Numbered from the stretch's first letter, positions 51,165 through 59,085 are shown. The stretch is DNA of 64,000 bases from CALMEC01 sp963706315 (GCA_963706315.1 CAVPMA010000014.1:248001-312000), one strand, 5' to 3'. The notes: generated by a model not told the origin, from the sequence alone. Numbers and translations are program-made.

Positions 51165-51725
51165 ATGGCCACCCGCGAACGCACCGCGGCTGATCAGTAC
51201 CTCGAGATGCCGTATGAGATCTCGCTCGTCCGGCGAGACGACGAGCACGGCGCCGCGTGGGCGGCGCAGGTCGAGGAGCTGCCCGGATGCGAGGCGCGCG
51301 GGCGCACCGAGGAGGAGGCACTCGCGGAGGTGCGCGGTGCGATGGCCGCGTGGATCGCCGACGCGCTCGCGAGCGGCAAGCAGATCCCGGCGCCGCGCGC
51401 GGCGGCCACGCACAGCGGACGCCTCCTGGTGCGCATGCCCCCGACGCTGCACGCCGACCTCGCCCGCCTCGCCGACCGCGAGAAGGTGAGCCTCAACACG
51501 TTGATCGTGGGGGTCCTGAGCGGCGCGATCTCATGGCGGCAGACCGGCGAGCTCCCGGCACCGCCAGCGACCACGAACGGCGCCGCGCCACAGGCGGCGA
51601 GCGCGACGCCCACCGCCGCACGTCGCGAGCGACTGCTGTCGGTCGCGCTCACGGCCAACCTCGTGGTCGTCATCGTGGCGGGACTTCTGGCGATCGGCCT
51701 GCTGATCGCCCTCCTCGTCACCTGA
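51165..51725 (+). CDS. HicB-like protein with C-terminal membrane helix
   Basis: A 186-residue protein. Residues 15-75 are a HicB-type partial RNase-H-like domain (EISLVRRDDEHGAAWAAQVE, ELPGCEARGRTEEEALAEVR). Residues 85-120 are a ribbon-helix-helix segment (GRLLVRMPPTLHADLARLAD, KVSLNTLIVGVLSGAISW). An Ala/Pro linker leads to one hydrophobic helix, LLSVALTANLVVVIVAGLLA, running to the end. HicB is normally a soluble antitoxin next to HicA; here no hicA is present and the protein is membrane-anchored. It follows the sigma factor by 26 bp and may regulate it or be co-expressed. Confidence 0.8.
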   Translation: MATRERTAADQYLEMPYEISLVRRDDEHGAAWAAQVEELPGCEARGRTEEEALAEVRGAMAAWIADALASGKQIPAPRAAATHSGRLLVRMPPTLHADLARLADREKVSLNTLIVGVLSGAISWRQTGELPAPPATTNGAAPQAASATPTAARRERLLSVALTANLVVVIVAGLLAIGLLIALLVT

Positions 51726-52187
51726 CACCCGCCCGGGACCCGTAGTGCTACGGGGACGTCGCGGGAAACCCGGTGACACTCTTAGGGCAGATGGGAAAGC
51801 CCTCGCCGATTCTCGCACCGCTCGCTGCGGGCGGAAGGTCGACGATGTTCTGAGTGAACAGCTCGAACGCGGCGACCACCTCGCCTGGAGAGCTAGCGTG
51901 CTGCAGACGCCGGTCCGTTCGCCGCAGTAGCCGCCGCAGCCTCCATCGTGTCCGCAACTCGACGCGCTACCTGTCGAGACGCCAGGCAGATTGGAGCTTA
52001 CGGTGCGTCGGCGATGAGCCTCAGGCCGAACGAGCGTTGGTAGCGGGAGCGGGTTCGGTAAAGGCGTTAACGCAACCGTAGTGCAACGGCGACCCCACCA
52101 AGCCCGCCTCCGGATCGTGCGTAGATCGCCACACCAACTCCCCCGACCGGGCGCCCGTCCGGGCGCCGGTCGGCGGGGTGGGAGCCT
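51726..52187. other. Gene-poor stretch with intergenic repeat and terminator-like hairpin
   Basis: No gene can be supported. It contains CCGTAG-TG-CTACGG at about 51738, the 51-bp intergenic repeat at 52084-52134, and a long imperfect hairpin at 52143-52173 (CCGACCGGCGCCC pairing with GGGCGCCCGGTCGG on the minus strand, one bulge), 15 bases after the end of the DUF7144 remnant, which looks like its terminator. Confidence 0.5.
52084..52134 (+). repeat. Dispersed intergenic repeat, copy a
   Basis: 51 bp beginning CAACGGCGACCCCACCAAGC and ending GTAGATCGCCACAC. Nearly the same 51 bp occurs at 57441-57491 with about four changes; shorter related stretches lie at about 55885, 56820 and 57909. Confidence 0.7.
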
Positions 52188-52340
52188 TCAGCTCCTGAGA
52201 TCTATCTTCGCCTCTTTCCACCCCGCGGTGAGCGCCCACAGGACCGCGATCCCAAGCCCGATCGCGAGGAGCTCCACAAGGGGTAGGAGGGGAACCAGGC
52301 GAGCTGCCCGATTCCGTTGATGAGGACCACCACGATGGCG
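52188..52340 (-). pseudogene. DUF7144-type membrane protein, C-terminal remnant with frameshift
   Basis: Minus-strand frames joined by one shift give AIVVVLINGIGQLAWFPSYP then LVELLAIGLGIAVLWALTAG and WKEAKIDLRS. This resembles the last two membrane helices of small four-helix DUF7144 proteins (FLPVYPLWSxxxIALDVxVIWALTA). The first half is missing. A terminator-like hairpin follows. Confidence 0.5.
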
Positions 52341-52496
52341 AACTATCGTGCCCAGCCCCCGGGCCGGGGATGAGTGCTCGTTCATGACCGGAAACGCTAA
52401 GCGGGCCGCGCCGCGGTCGGATCAGCTGTCCTTGTCATTTCGCTCCGACGCCCGCCGGGTCGGCGCGCACCACGACCGTGTCGATACTTGGATGTC

Positions 52497-52718
52497 TTAC
52501 GCCTCCACACCGAGGAACCCCGCAACGATGGGCGGCACGTCTTCGCGCTGCACTGAGTCACTGTCCACCAGGTCACCCAGGAGGTCCCCGACGGTGATGT
52601 TCATGAGGTACTCGACCGTCTCCTTGTCGATCATGACGCCATCGGCGAGGAACAGCGCGACGTACTGCAGGAGCTTCGTCGCGTCTTCGTTGCTAAGTAG
52701 GTAGTTGTCCCCGTGCAT
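52497..52718 (-). CDS. Small acidic hypothetical protein, 73 residues
   Basis: MHGDNYLLSNEDATKLLQYV, ALFLADGVMIDKETVEYLMN, then ITVGDLLGDLVDSDSVQRED and a C-terminal IVAGFLGVEA. Even amino-acid use and a strongly acidic, helical character indicate a real gene. Family not known. The leader upstream carries two strong hairpins (52791-52829 and 52859-52884), and the IS element is inserted about 200 bp upstream of the start, so its promoter may have been changed by the insertion. Confidence 0.55.
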   Translation of the reverse strand: MHGDNYLLSNEDATKLLQYVALFLADGVMIDKETVEYLMNITVGDLLGDLVDSDSVQREDVPPIVAGFLGVEA

Positions 52719-52790
52719 CTTGCACCTAGAGCCCCGAAAGCCGTACGGGCGGGATGGTTTGGCACCGTTCCCTCTGGAAGCGTGAAGAGG

Positions 52791-52829
52791 GACACCCCCG
52801 CGTGCATCGGCGGGAGGACGGGGGGTGTC
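52791..52829. terminator. Hairpin upstream of the IS element (first of two)
   Basis: GACACCCCC and GGGGGTGTC pair over 9 bp around a 21-base loop; on the plus strand it is followed by TTGATATTTT. It could end a plus-strand transcript or be part of the leader of the 73-residue gene on the minus strand. Confidence 0.4.
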
Positions 52830-52858
52830 TTGATATTTTGCGCTCAAGGGGTGCGGAC

Positions 52859-52884
52859 GGATACCCCCCCGCCGGGGGGTATCC
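52859..52884. terminator. Hairpin upstream of the IS element (second of two)
   Basis: GGATACCCCCC-CGCC-GGGGGGTATCC is a perfect 11-bp stem with a 4-base loop, 30 bp left of the IS end. Plus-strand context after it is GCCTATGCTTTT, a weak U run. Confidence 0.45.
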
Positions 52885-52979
52885 GCCTATGCTTTTGGGG
52901 AGTTATGAGCTCGACTTTGTCCCGCTTCAAGGAAGTTGGCAGGGTCGTAGAGTCGGGCTCCTGTTGAAGGGAGCAACGG

Positions 52980-53303
52980 ATGGGACGACCGCCAGCGATA
53001 CCGACTGAGGAGAAGCTCAGGCTTGTCTTGTCGGTGATCTCGGGTGAGATGACGATCGCTCAGGCCGCTCGGCACGGGAAGGTGTCGGAGCAGTCGGTGA
53101 GCCGTTGGAAGCAGCAGTTCCTCGCCGGGGGCAAGGACGGCCTCGCCGAGGGCGGCCGAAGCGGCATCAGCGATCCCAGGGAACGCGAGTTGCTGTCGGA
53201 GATCGAGGAGCTGAAGGCCGCCCTCGGCGAGGCGCACGTCCAGCTCAGGGTGTGGAAGCGGTCGGCGGAGGGGCGCCTGGGCCCTTCGAGGACCTCGAGA
53301 TGA
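52980..53303 (+). CDS. IS3-like OrfA (helix-turn-helix subunit)
   Basis: A 107-residue protein, MGRPPAIPTEEKLRLVLSVI, with HTH MTIAQAARHGKVSEQSVSRW and a coiled-coil tail SEIEELKAALGEAHVQLRVW. It binds the terminal repeats and associates with OrfB. The stop TGA (53301-53303) overlaps the OrfB ATG at 53300, which suggests coupled translation; a frameshifted OrfAB fusion as in many IS3 elements is also possible since the upstream OrfB frame is open from 53105. Confidence 0.88.
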   Translation: MGRPPAIPTEEKLRLVLSVISGEMTIAQAARHGKVSEQSVSRWKQQFLAGGKDGLAEGGRSGISDPRERELLSEIEELKAALGEAHVQLRVWKRSAEGRLGPSRTSR

Positions 53304-54247
53304 TCCGCCAAGATGCGGGGATGCCGACTTCGAGGTTCACCGGTCTGGTCGGCATCCCGGAGCGCACGTACCGCCGCTGGCAGCAACGCCAACGTGCCGG
53401 CAAGCCGGCGAAGGGCCCGTGGCCGACCCGCGCCCAAGACCGCGTCGAGGAGAAGCTGGTCGAGGTGGCTGACCGCTGGCCGGCATGGGGGCACCGCAAG
53501 GTCGCTGAGCTCTCGCGCGTCGACGGGACGGCGGTGTCGGACTCCACGGCGCTGCGGGCCCTCAAGCGCAACGGGCGTGTGCTGGAGGCGGATTACGCCC
53601 GCCAGCGGAGGGACCTCGCAGCCGCCCGCAGGGCGGCGTTCGTCGTGCCGCCATCGGGGCCGAACCAGGTGTGGCAACTGGATTTCACCGAGTACGAGAC
53701 CACCCAGGGCGGCATCTGGCGCATCGCAGGCTGCGCCGACTACTGGGCCAAGGCGGAGCTCGGCTGGCACGTATCGATGACCCAGAACCATCACGATGCG
53801 ATCGCCGCCGTCGAGCTGGCGATCGGGGAGGCTGAGCGCCTGCATGATCGGTCGCTCATCGAGCTTCTCACCGACCCCGACACCGGAGAGCTGCGACCGA
53901 TCGCCGTCGTCTCCGACAACGGCCCCGCGTTCAAAGCGACCGGGTTCTGCCGGTTCATCGACTCGCGGCCGGAGCTCATCCACATTCGCACCAGACGGAA
54001 ATCACCGCAGCAGAACGGCGTCAGGGAGCGCGCGTTCGGCTCGCTGAAGTACGAGCACCTCTACCGCCTCGATATCCCGGACGGACCGACGCTGGCCGCC
54101 GAGGTCGAGGCCTACCGCCAGACGTCTAACTGGATCCGACCGCACGAGGCGATCCAGATGCGACGACCGATGGACCGCTACCTCCAGGCCCCGGCCGAGG
54201 GCGCGACACTCACGCTAAACGAGCCCGAAACCCTGCCACTTTCCTGA
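53300..54247 (+). CDS. IS3-like OrfB DDE transposase
   Basis: A 315-residue rve-type integrase/transposase. N-terminal HTH region (GMPTSRFTGLVGIPERTYRR, HRKVAELSRVDGTAVSDSTA) and catalytic core with the three acidic residues: first D in WQLDFTEYETT, second in VVSDNGPAFKATG, and E in QQNGVRERAFGSLKYEHLY. The stop codon lies inside the right inverted repeat. All catalytic residues are present, so the element may be active. Confidence 0.92.
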   Translation: MIRQDAGMPTSRFTGLVGIPERTYRRWQQRQRAGKPAKGPWPTRAQDRVEEKLVEVADRWPAWGHRKVAELSRVDGTAVSDSTALRALKRNGRVLEADYARQRRDLAAARRAAFVVPPSGPNQVWQLDFTEYETTQGGIWRIAGCADYWAKAELGWHVSMTQNHHDAIAAVELAIGEAERLHDRSLIELLTDPDTGELRPIAVVSDNGPAFKATGFCRFIDSRPELIHIRTRRKSPQQNGVRERAFGSLKYEHLYRLDIPDGPTLAAEVEAYRQTSNWIRPHEAIQMRRPMDRYLQAPAEGATLTLNEPETLPLS

Positions 54248-54502
54248 AGCGGGACAACTTCGCGGGTCAGCACCCCCGTCAGGTTCAGCGGGACCCACCG
54301 TGGCGAGTTCATGGGCATCTGTGACGTCCGCCCGCGAGACGCGTAGAGGCGGGCGTGAGGAAGTGCGCCCGGCCGTGGTGCCGTTTCGAGTGAGGGCGAC
54401 CCCCGGTCTTGTTGTTGGTTTAGCGGCTGGGGTGATCGCCACCATCTCACCCGCCACGTCGAGGTAGTGGTGGATCTCGGCGACCCTTGGGCGACCGTAG
54501 GG

Positions 54503-55381
54503 CTAAGCGGCAAGGAGGATCGATTCGCCGAGGCCATTCGGCATGATGCTTGCGAAGATGCCCGTGACCTCATCGCTGTACGGACTCGAGCCGGTGGTGG
54601 AGGTAAAGCCGCCGTCGACGGTCACGACCGAGCCGGTCACGTAGCTCCCTGCATCGGACGCCAGGAGGAGCAGAGGCCCAACCAGCTCCTCAGGACGCCC
54701 GATCCGCCCGAGCGGCGTTTGCTCATTGCAGCGCTCAAGCCACGCGGGAATCCCGAGGAAGCCATCGGTCATCTCGCTCGGGAACCACGCGGGGGCGATC
54801 GCGTTGACCCGCACGCCGCGGTCGGCCCAGGTCGCCCCCATGTGCTTGGCCATCTGGACTTCGGCCGCCTTCGCGGCGCAGTACGCCGCAGGGAAGCCGC
54901 GATGCCCGGAGATTCCAGCGATGGAAGCGATGATGATGATCGATCCCTTCCCGGCCGGGAGCATCCTTCGAGCGGCCGCGGTCAGGCAGTTGAACGTCCC
55001 CGTGACATTCACATCGATTCCGGCCGCAAAGAGCGCGGGGGGCGTCTTCTCGACGGCAGGCACACCTTCGGCGACGACGCCGGCATTGGCCACGAAGACG
55101 TCGATCGCGCCAAACTCCCCCATCGCGGCTTCGCACATCGCCTCGATCTGATCGGGCTGGGTGATATCGCATGGGGTGACGATCGACTTGGTCCCGGGCG
55201 GGAGACCCGCCTGTACCTCCTTGAGGCGATCCTCGCGCCGCGCGGCGAGGACGATGTTCGCGCCATTGGTCGCGAGGGCGTCGGCGAACGTGACGCCAAG
55301 GCCCGAGGATGCGCCGGTGACAACGGCCGTCTTCCCGGTGAGGTCGAACAGGGAGGCGGCATCAAGTCGCTTGGTCGACAT
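54503..55381 (-). CDS. Short-chain dehydrogenase/reductase
   Basis: A 292-residue SDR. Cofactor motif VVTGASSGLGVTFADAL, DxxD type CDITQPDQIEAM, NAG motif VFVANAGVV, catalytic Ser in IASIAGISGHRG and YxxxK as AAYCAAKAAEVQMAKHMGAT. The C-terminal VTGSVVTVDGGFTS is the usual classical-SDR ending with a 20-residue extension. ATG at 55381 has AAGGAGC upstream. Substrate unknown; NAD is more likely than NADP because of the AARRED second-strand region being mixed. Lies 240 bp right of the IS element. Confidence 0.9.
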   Translation of the reverse strand: MSTKRLDAASLFDLTGKTAVVTGASSGLGVTFADALATNGANIVLAARREDRLKEVQAGLPPGTKSIVTPCDITQPDQIEAMCEAAMGEFGAIDVFVANAGVVAEGVPAVEKTPPALFAAGIDVNVTGTFNCLTAAARRMLPAGKGSIIIIASIAGISGHRGFPAAYCAAKAAEVQMAKHMGATWADRGVRVNAIAPAWFPSEMTDGFLGIPAWLERCNEQTPLGRIGRPEELVGPLLLLASDAGSYVTGSVVTVDGGFTSTTGSSPYSDEVTGIFASIMPNGLGESILLAA

Positions 55382-55557
55382 CGTTGGTCGCTCCTTCCGG
55401 TGGGGTTCGCTCAAGCGTGTCCCTGGGGATCTAACGAGAAGGACGGTCGCGCCACTTGCTTTGAGACAGAGGGCAATCGCGACAAACGGTATGAACGTCC
55501 GTCGTCATGGTTTGGGGTCTCGGCGATTCGCAACGACGCAGGGTGCGCGGCGGGCGC

Positions 55558-55815
55558 TCAGCCGGGCGGCGTGCCGCGCCGCGCCGGGCGTCGGGTGGCA
55601 CGCCAAGCGACCCAGAGCAACGCCAGTCCCAGCATGAACGCGGCGACTCCATGCTTCCCGTGGTGCTGCCCCCCGTTCGGGTCGTAGGCGGGGAAATACT
55701 CGGGGAGTGTTCGACTCGTCCCGATCCAGTACCAGAAGGCCGCCACGATGAGGGCGACTCCGATGATCGCGGCGATCAGGGCAACGATGCGGCGACCCAC
55801 CATCGGACCGATCAT
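55558..55815 (-). CDS. Small two-helix membrane protein
   Basis: An 85-residue protein, MIGPMVGRRIVALIAAIIGV, with helix 1 VALIAAIIGVALIVAAFWYW, an exposed loop GTSRTLPEYFPAYDPNGGQH and helix 2 HGVAAFMLGLALLWVAW, then a basic tail RATRRPARRGTPPG (cytoplasmic by the positive-inside rule). The start may be the second Met at 55803. Family not recognised; probably a small integral membrane protein of unknown role. Confidence 0.6.
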   Translation of the reverse strand: MIGPMVGRRIVALIAAIIGVALIVAAFWYWIGTSRTLPEYFPAYDPNGGQHHGKHGVAAFMLGLALLWVAWRATRRPARRGTPPG

Positions 55816-56022
55816 AGGGGCACCGCGACCGTGCAGAAATCCTGCGAGCGCTACCCACGGGGGTTTTGTGTAAACGCGGTTCTCAGTGCGACGGGGACAC
55901 CACCAAGTCGGTCGTGGGTTCCGAAGGCCAGCAGGGGACCGCATCGGGAGCCGACGCGGGAGGTTCGGCCTCGAGGCTCGCGCCGCGCAGTCACTCGCGT
56001 ACGGACGGACACTCGCGCGCGT

Positions 56023-56586
56023 CTAGAAGAACGTGACCCGCTGGCGGCTGAGGAAGAATCCGTGCTTGTCGCGGTTGGTGCAGGTGACTCCACCGACGCG
56101 GGAGGTGCAACTGACCCCGCTGCTTGTCACAGTGGCCCCGTAGGGGAAGTCAAACCGCGGCCAGGCCTCGCCGGTGTAGATCGCCGCGTTGGACGAGCAC
56201 CAGAACTGCGGGCGTCCCATCGGCTGGAGGAAGACGGCGTCCGTCCACTCGAATTCGCACGACGCAGGCTTCGGCGGGAGCGTCCAATCATGCTTGATCG
56301 CGTTGCACACGACCCCGAAGCCCTTGCTCGGATCAAGTGTGCACTCGATGTTGCCGGATGGGGTCCGCAATATCGGAGTGCCGGCCTTGAGCCCCGGCGG
56401 CGGCCACGGGATCGTGGTCGGGGTCGGTCCCGTTCTGGTGGTCGTGGCGGGGGTCGTCGTCGGTCCCGTTGTTACCGTGACCGTCGTCGTGCCTGACGTG
56501 CTTGACGTGCCAGGCGTCCCGCCCCCGCAGCCCGCGACGGTCAGCGTCATCGCCAGCCCAGCCACCACAACAAGCACAAGGCGCAT
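56023..56586 (-). CDS. DUF6636-type lipoprotein
   Basis: A 187-residue lipoprotein. Signal MRLVLVVVAGLAMTLTVAGC with lipobox VAGC at Cys20, a Thr-rich linker (TTTVTVTTGPTTTPATTTRT), then a domain of about 110 residues: ILRTPSGNIECTLDPSKGFG, WTLPPKPASCEFEWTDAVF, GRPQFWCSSNAAIYTGEA, YGATVTSSGVSCTSRVGGVT and NRDKHGFFLSRQRVTFF. The SGNI start, paired Cys and GHGFxxSRxxxxxF end match the DUF6636 secreted domain common in actinobacteria. Function unknown; surface exposed. Confidence 0.75.
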   Translation of the reverse strand: MRLVLVVVAGLAMTLTVAGCGGGTPGTSSTSGTTTVTVTTGPTTTPATTTRTGPTPTTIPWPPPGLKAGTPILRTPSGNIECTLDPSKGFGVVCNAIKHDWTLPPKPASCEFEWTDAVFLQPMGRPQFWCSSNAAIYTGEAWPRFDFPYGATVTSSGVSCTSRVGGVTCTNRDKHGFFLSRQRVTFF

Positions 56587-56945
56587 CGCTGCCTCCAAAC
56601 AAGAGAACGGGGGTCCTGCGAAGCCAATCGGAGCGTGCGACACCCCCGTTCTCAACCGCTGTTTCCACGACATCTTCTCGGTAGTTCGCCGCGAGCAACG
56701 CTCGCCGCCTCGCCACAGGTCTGTGCGAACGCACCTTCGAGTGCCACGGGGCGCCGCAGGTGCTCGTGGGCGAGGTCGCGATGAGCGCCTGACAGGCTTC
56801 TGCGTTAGCGCGCCCCGCAGTCCGACGGGGACACCACCAACGTGGCCGTGCCCCCGAGGGCGAGCACCCGGGCGGGAGGGCCGCCGCCGTCGGCGAGCCT
56901 CCCGCATCGAACAACGGAAGCGTCCCGAGGGGCGCGCAAACCGCG

Positions 56946-57257
56946 TTACTCCGCGTGGGTGATGCGGACACCCCCGATCAACGTGCACGCGGTCACGGTG
57001 ATCTCCGGGCCATCGCCCGTCGCCACGTCCACACGGCGGCCGCCGACGAGACTGCCCCCCACGAGCTTGGCCCGCGTGCCCTTGGCGACACGCACCTTGA
57101 TCCCCCCGATCACGGAGAAGACTCGGATGGTGGCGCCTTCAGCCGGACGAGCTGTGGCGTCGATGTTCGCACGACCAAGGAAAGTGAAGCTCGAGTCCGA
57201 CGTCCACCCCTGGGGGAGGACGAGATCCCGACCGCCGATAAGGGTGAACCACACCAC
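56946..57257 (-). CDS. LiaF/DUF1707-C-like beta-helix protein
   Basis: A 103-residue protein, MVWFTLIGGRDLVLPQGWTS, with repeated beta-strand units TLIGGRDL, RVFSVIGGIKVRVAKGTRAK and GSLVGGRRVD, then CTLIGGVRITHAE. The xxxGGxxVRVPxGxxV pattern is that of the C-terminal domain of LiaF-like cell-wall-stress sensors. No membrane helix or N-terminal DUF1707 is present, so this is a stand-alone C-terminal-type domain. Start is uncertain: no strong ribosome site is seen at 57257. Confidence 0.65.
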   Translation of the reverse strand: MVWFTLIGGRDLVLPQGWTSDSSFTFLGRANIDATARPAEGATIRVFSVIGGIKVRVAKGTRAKLVGGSLVGGRRVDVATGDGPEITVTACTLIGGVRITHAE

Positions 57258-57573
57258 CAGAGACTAGCTGCCGGAGCGCACACCGGCGAGAGGGCGAGGT
57301 GGGCAAACCCCCCACGAACCCAGGTTGTCCGCCCGCCTTCGACTACGAGCGGAATCGGGCGTATCTGGCGGAGGGGCTGTCGCTCGTACGGTCACCCGCA
57401 CGCGCACACTGCTCTACTGCGGTAGCACGCTCCCTCGTTTCAACGGTGCCCCCACCAAGCCCGCCCCGGGATCGTGCGTAGATCGCCACACTCGCCATGG
57501 GGGGCGCTCCCGATTCGCGGAGAGGCCAGAGGCATGAGGCTTGCCTTCCACGTCGCGATGAGGAGATCACGCC
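57258..57573. other. Intergenic, holds repeat copy d
   Basis: No gene seen. Contains the 51-bp dispersed repeat at 57441-57491 and, just before the next gene, the ribosome site AGGAGATCACGCC. Frames here have no protein-like composition. Confidence 0.5.
57441..57491 (+). repeat. Dispersed intergenic repeat, copy d
   Basis: CAACGGTGCCCCCACCAAGC to GTAGATCGCCACAC; same length and orientation as the copy at 52084-52134, with about four substitutions. Lies 80 bp upstream of the 101-residue gene. Confidence 0.7.
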
Positions 57574-57879
57574 ATGCCAGTCGGTATTCGACTGCACTTC
57601 AGCGGTGGCACCCAGGACCAGTACGACACGCTCCACGCCCACCTGGGGTTCGACGGTATTCCACCAGAGGGTCTGATCTTCCACGCCGCCGGCCCGATCT
57701 ATGGGGGCTGGGGTGTGATCGATTTCTGGGACTCATATAGAGCCTTCGACCGCTTCGTAGCCAGCCGGCTTCAACCCGCTCTCCAGGAACTCGGTAATCG
57801 CGGCTTGCCGCATCCGCTGGATGTTGACGAGTTCCCGGTGCACCGCATCACCAGCCCGAGGGCTGGCCCCTTCAGGTGA
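57574..57879 (+). CDS. Hypothetical protein, 101 residues (monooxygenase-barrel-like)
   Basis: MPVGIRLHFSGGTQDQYDTL, HAHLGFDGIPPEGLIFHAAG, then GGWGVIDFWDSYRAFDRFVA and LQPALQELGNRGLPHPLDVD. The pattern of strand, DQYDxLxxxLG helix, H-A-G-P strand and DFWDSxxxFDRFxxxRLxPAL helix is that of small dimeric alpha/beta-barrel proteins resembling antibiotic-biosynthesis monooxygenases. AGGAGATC precedes the ATG. No operon partner. Cofactor or substrate unknown. Confidence 0.7.
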   Translation: MPVGIRLHFSGGTQDQYDTLHAHLGFDGIPPEGLIFHAAGPIYGGWGVIDFWDSYRAFDRFVASRLQPALQELGNRGLPHPLDVDEFPVHRITSPRAGPFR

Positions 57880-58178
57880 GCGGGCGGTAGCCCGATGCCG
57901 AGGGGCTTGGTACTAGGCCCGCCTCGGGATCGTGCGTCCATCGTCACACCCGCCGTCCGGTCCGCTCCTGATTCGCCGGCGACGATGAGCTGCACGAAAA
58001 GCGGGAGGGGCCGTGTCGGCGACGAGCCGCTGGAGTCGGGCAGCGCGTCATCCTGGTCACGGCGGTTTCGCGTGGAATCACGCATTGGCGTAGAGACGGC
58101 ATAAAGGTTTGGCGACCACGCATATGCATCTCGTAAAGCCACCTTCCGCCTCTGCCTGCCTGGTGCAACAACAAGGTC
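57880..58178. other. Intergenic, holds partial repeat
   Basis: No gene supported. GGCCCGCCTCGGGATCGTGC at about 57914 is a shorter relative of the 51-bp repeat. The rest shows nothing recognisable. Confidence 0.4.
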
Positions 58179-58322
58179 ATGGCGCACGTGTTGATCATCG
58201 CGATCGGGGCCGCGTTCGTCGGGCTCTTCATCTTGGTCGCCCTGCTCTGTCAGCCGACCATCGATGACGACCGTCTGCCGCCATTCGACGAGGACTTCTT
58301 CACCCATGTCGACTACTGGTAG
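58179..58322 (+). CDS. Tiny single-pass membrane protein with acidic tail, 47 residues
   Basis: MAHVLIIAIGAAFVGLFILV opens a 47-residue protein: one membrane helix (about 4-25), then CQPTIDDDRLPPFDEDFFTH and VDYW. The tail has seven acidic and one basic residue and ends in aromatics. AACAAGG lies just upstream. It is directly followed, three bases on, by a second small membrane protein with a basic tail, so the two are probably co-translated and may pair in the membrane. Family unknown. Confidence 0.5.
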   Translation: MAHVLIIAIGAAFVGLFILVALLCQPTIDDDRLPPFDEDFFTHVDYW

Positions 58323-58325
58323 CTG

Positions 58326-58472
58326 ATGGCCCGCGTCATCGAAATCTCCTTCTTCATCGCGCTCGCAGCGCTTTCGTTCGTGCTCACGTGGAGGGACCTT
58401 GCCCGTCGCCCTGAGAGCCGCCGCCCAGAGCGACGTCGACGGCGAAGTAGGAAACAGCGCCCATCTCCATAG
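58326..58472 (+). CDS. Tiny single-pass membrane protein with basic tail, 48 residues
   Basis: MARVIEISFFIALAALSFVL then TWRDLARRPESRRPERRRRR and SRKQRPSP. One membrane helix (about 5-22) and a very basic C-terminus that should lie in the cytoplasm. It starts three bases after the stop of the acidic-tailed protein. The tail's Arg content could partly be a GC effect, so the C-terminal end is the weakest part. Function unknown. Confidence 0.45.
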   Translation: MARVIEISFFIALAALSFVLTWRDLARRPESRRPERRRRRSRKQRPSP

Positions 58473-58689
58473 GTCGGTCACGTTCCGACGACGGGGAGCA
58501 CACCCGTCGGGAACGAGATCACCGTCCGCGGAGACCGGCATGTTCGCGGTGCCGCCAACGGTGGTCTCCGCCGGGCATCTGTTTCGTCCAGAGTGCGTTA
58601 CCGCGCCCCGTAGTGCTTTGTTCCCGGACCGGTAGGCCCCGCCTTTCGGGCCTCGGGTTGCGGTCTTGCGCCGATCCTTCTGGGACCCG

Positions 58690-59085
58690 TTAGCTGCCCA
58701 ACGCGTCGGCGACGACCGCTGTGTCCGTAAGCGCCTGGCCGCGGTAGGCCTTCCCCTCCCGCATCCTCCAAACGTGCACGAAGGGCACTTTCACGTCCGA
58801 GCCCGTGGCCTTGGCGCGGCCCTCCAGGTGACCGAGGACGACGACCGTTTCGCCCTGCTCCACGAACTCGTCGGGCGAGAGCACCAGGCCCTCCCACCGA
58901 TCCCTCATCCCGCTGAACAGGCGAGCCACCTCCGCCTTGCCGCGATGGGCGCCCGCTCCCGGCATTCGGGAACTGTTCGGTCCCGCAAACTCGATGTCCG
59001 CTTCCCAGGTGTCTGCCACTGCCTGCATGTCGCCCCGGCCGAACGCGGCGTAGGCGCCCCGGATAATCTCGACGTTCTCGGCCAT
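58690..59085 (-). CDS. SnoaL-like/NTF2-family protein
   Basis: A 131-residue alpha+beta cone protein, MAENVEIIRGAYAAFGRGDM, QAVADTWEADIEFAGPNSSR, VARLFSGMRDRWEGLVLSPD, EFVEQGETVVVLGHLEGRAK and VPFVHVWRMREGKAYRGQAL. This is the SnoaL-like polyketide-cyclase/ketosteroid-isomerase fold; the actual reaction is unknown. ATG at 59085 follows GGGAGGAAGCG. No operon partner. Confidence 0.85.
   Translation of the reverse strand: MAENVEIIRGAYAAFGRGDMQAVADTWEADIEFAGPNSSRMPGAGAHRGKAEVARLFSGMRDRWEGLVLSPDEFVEQGETVVVLGHLEGRAKATGSDVKVPFVHVWRMREGKAYRGQALTDTAVVADALGS

Larger units (their letters stand above)
52918..54256 (+). mobile_element. Complete two-ORF IS3-like insertion sequence
   Basis: A 1339-bp element. 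Left end TGTCCCGCTTCAAGGAAGTT (52918 on) and right end, read inwards from 54256, TGTCCCGCTTCAGGAAAGTG form terminal inverted repeats of about 27 bp with few mismatches. ACTT at 52914-52917 and ACTT at 54257-54260 are a 4-bp target duplication, so both ends and the insertion are intact. The two ORFs overlap by ATGA. This is the only IS found in the window. Confidence 0.92.
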
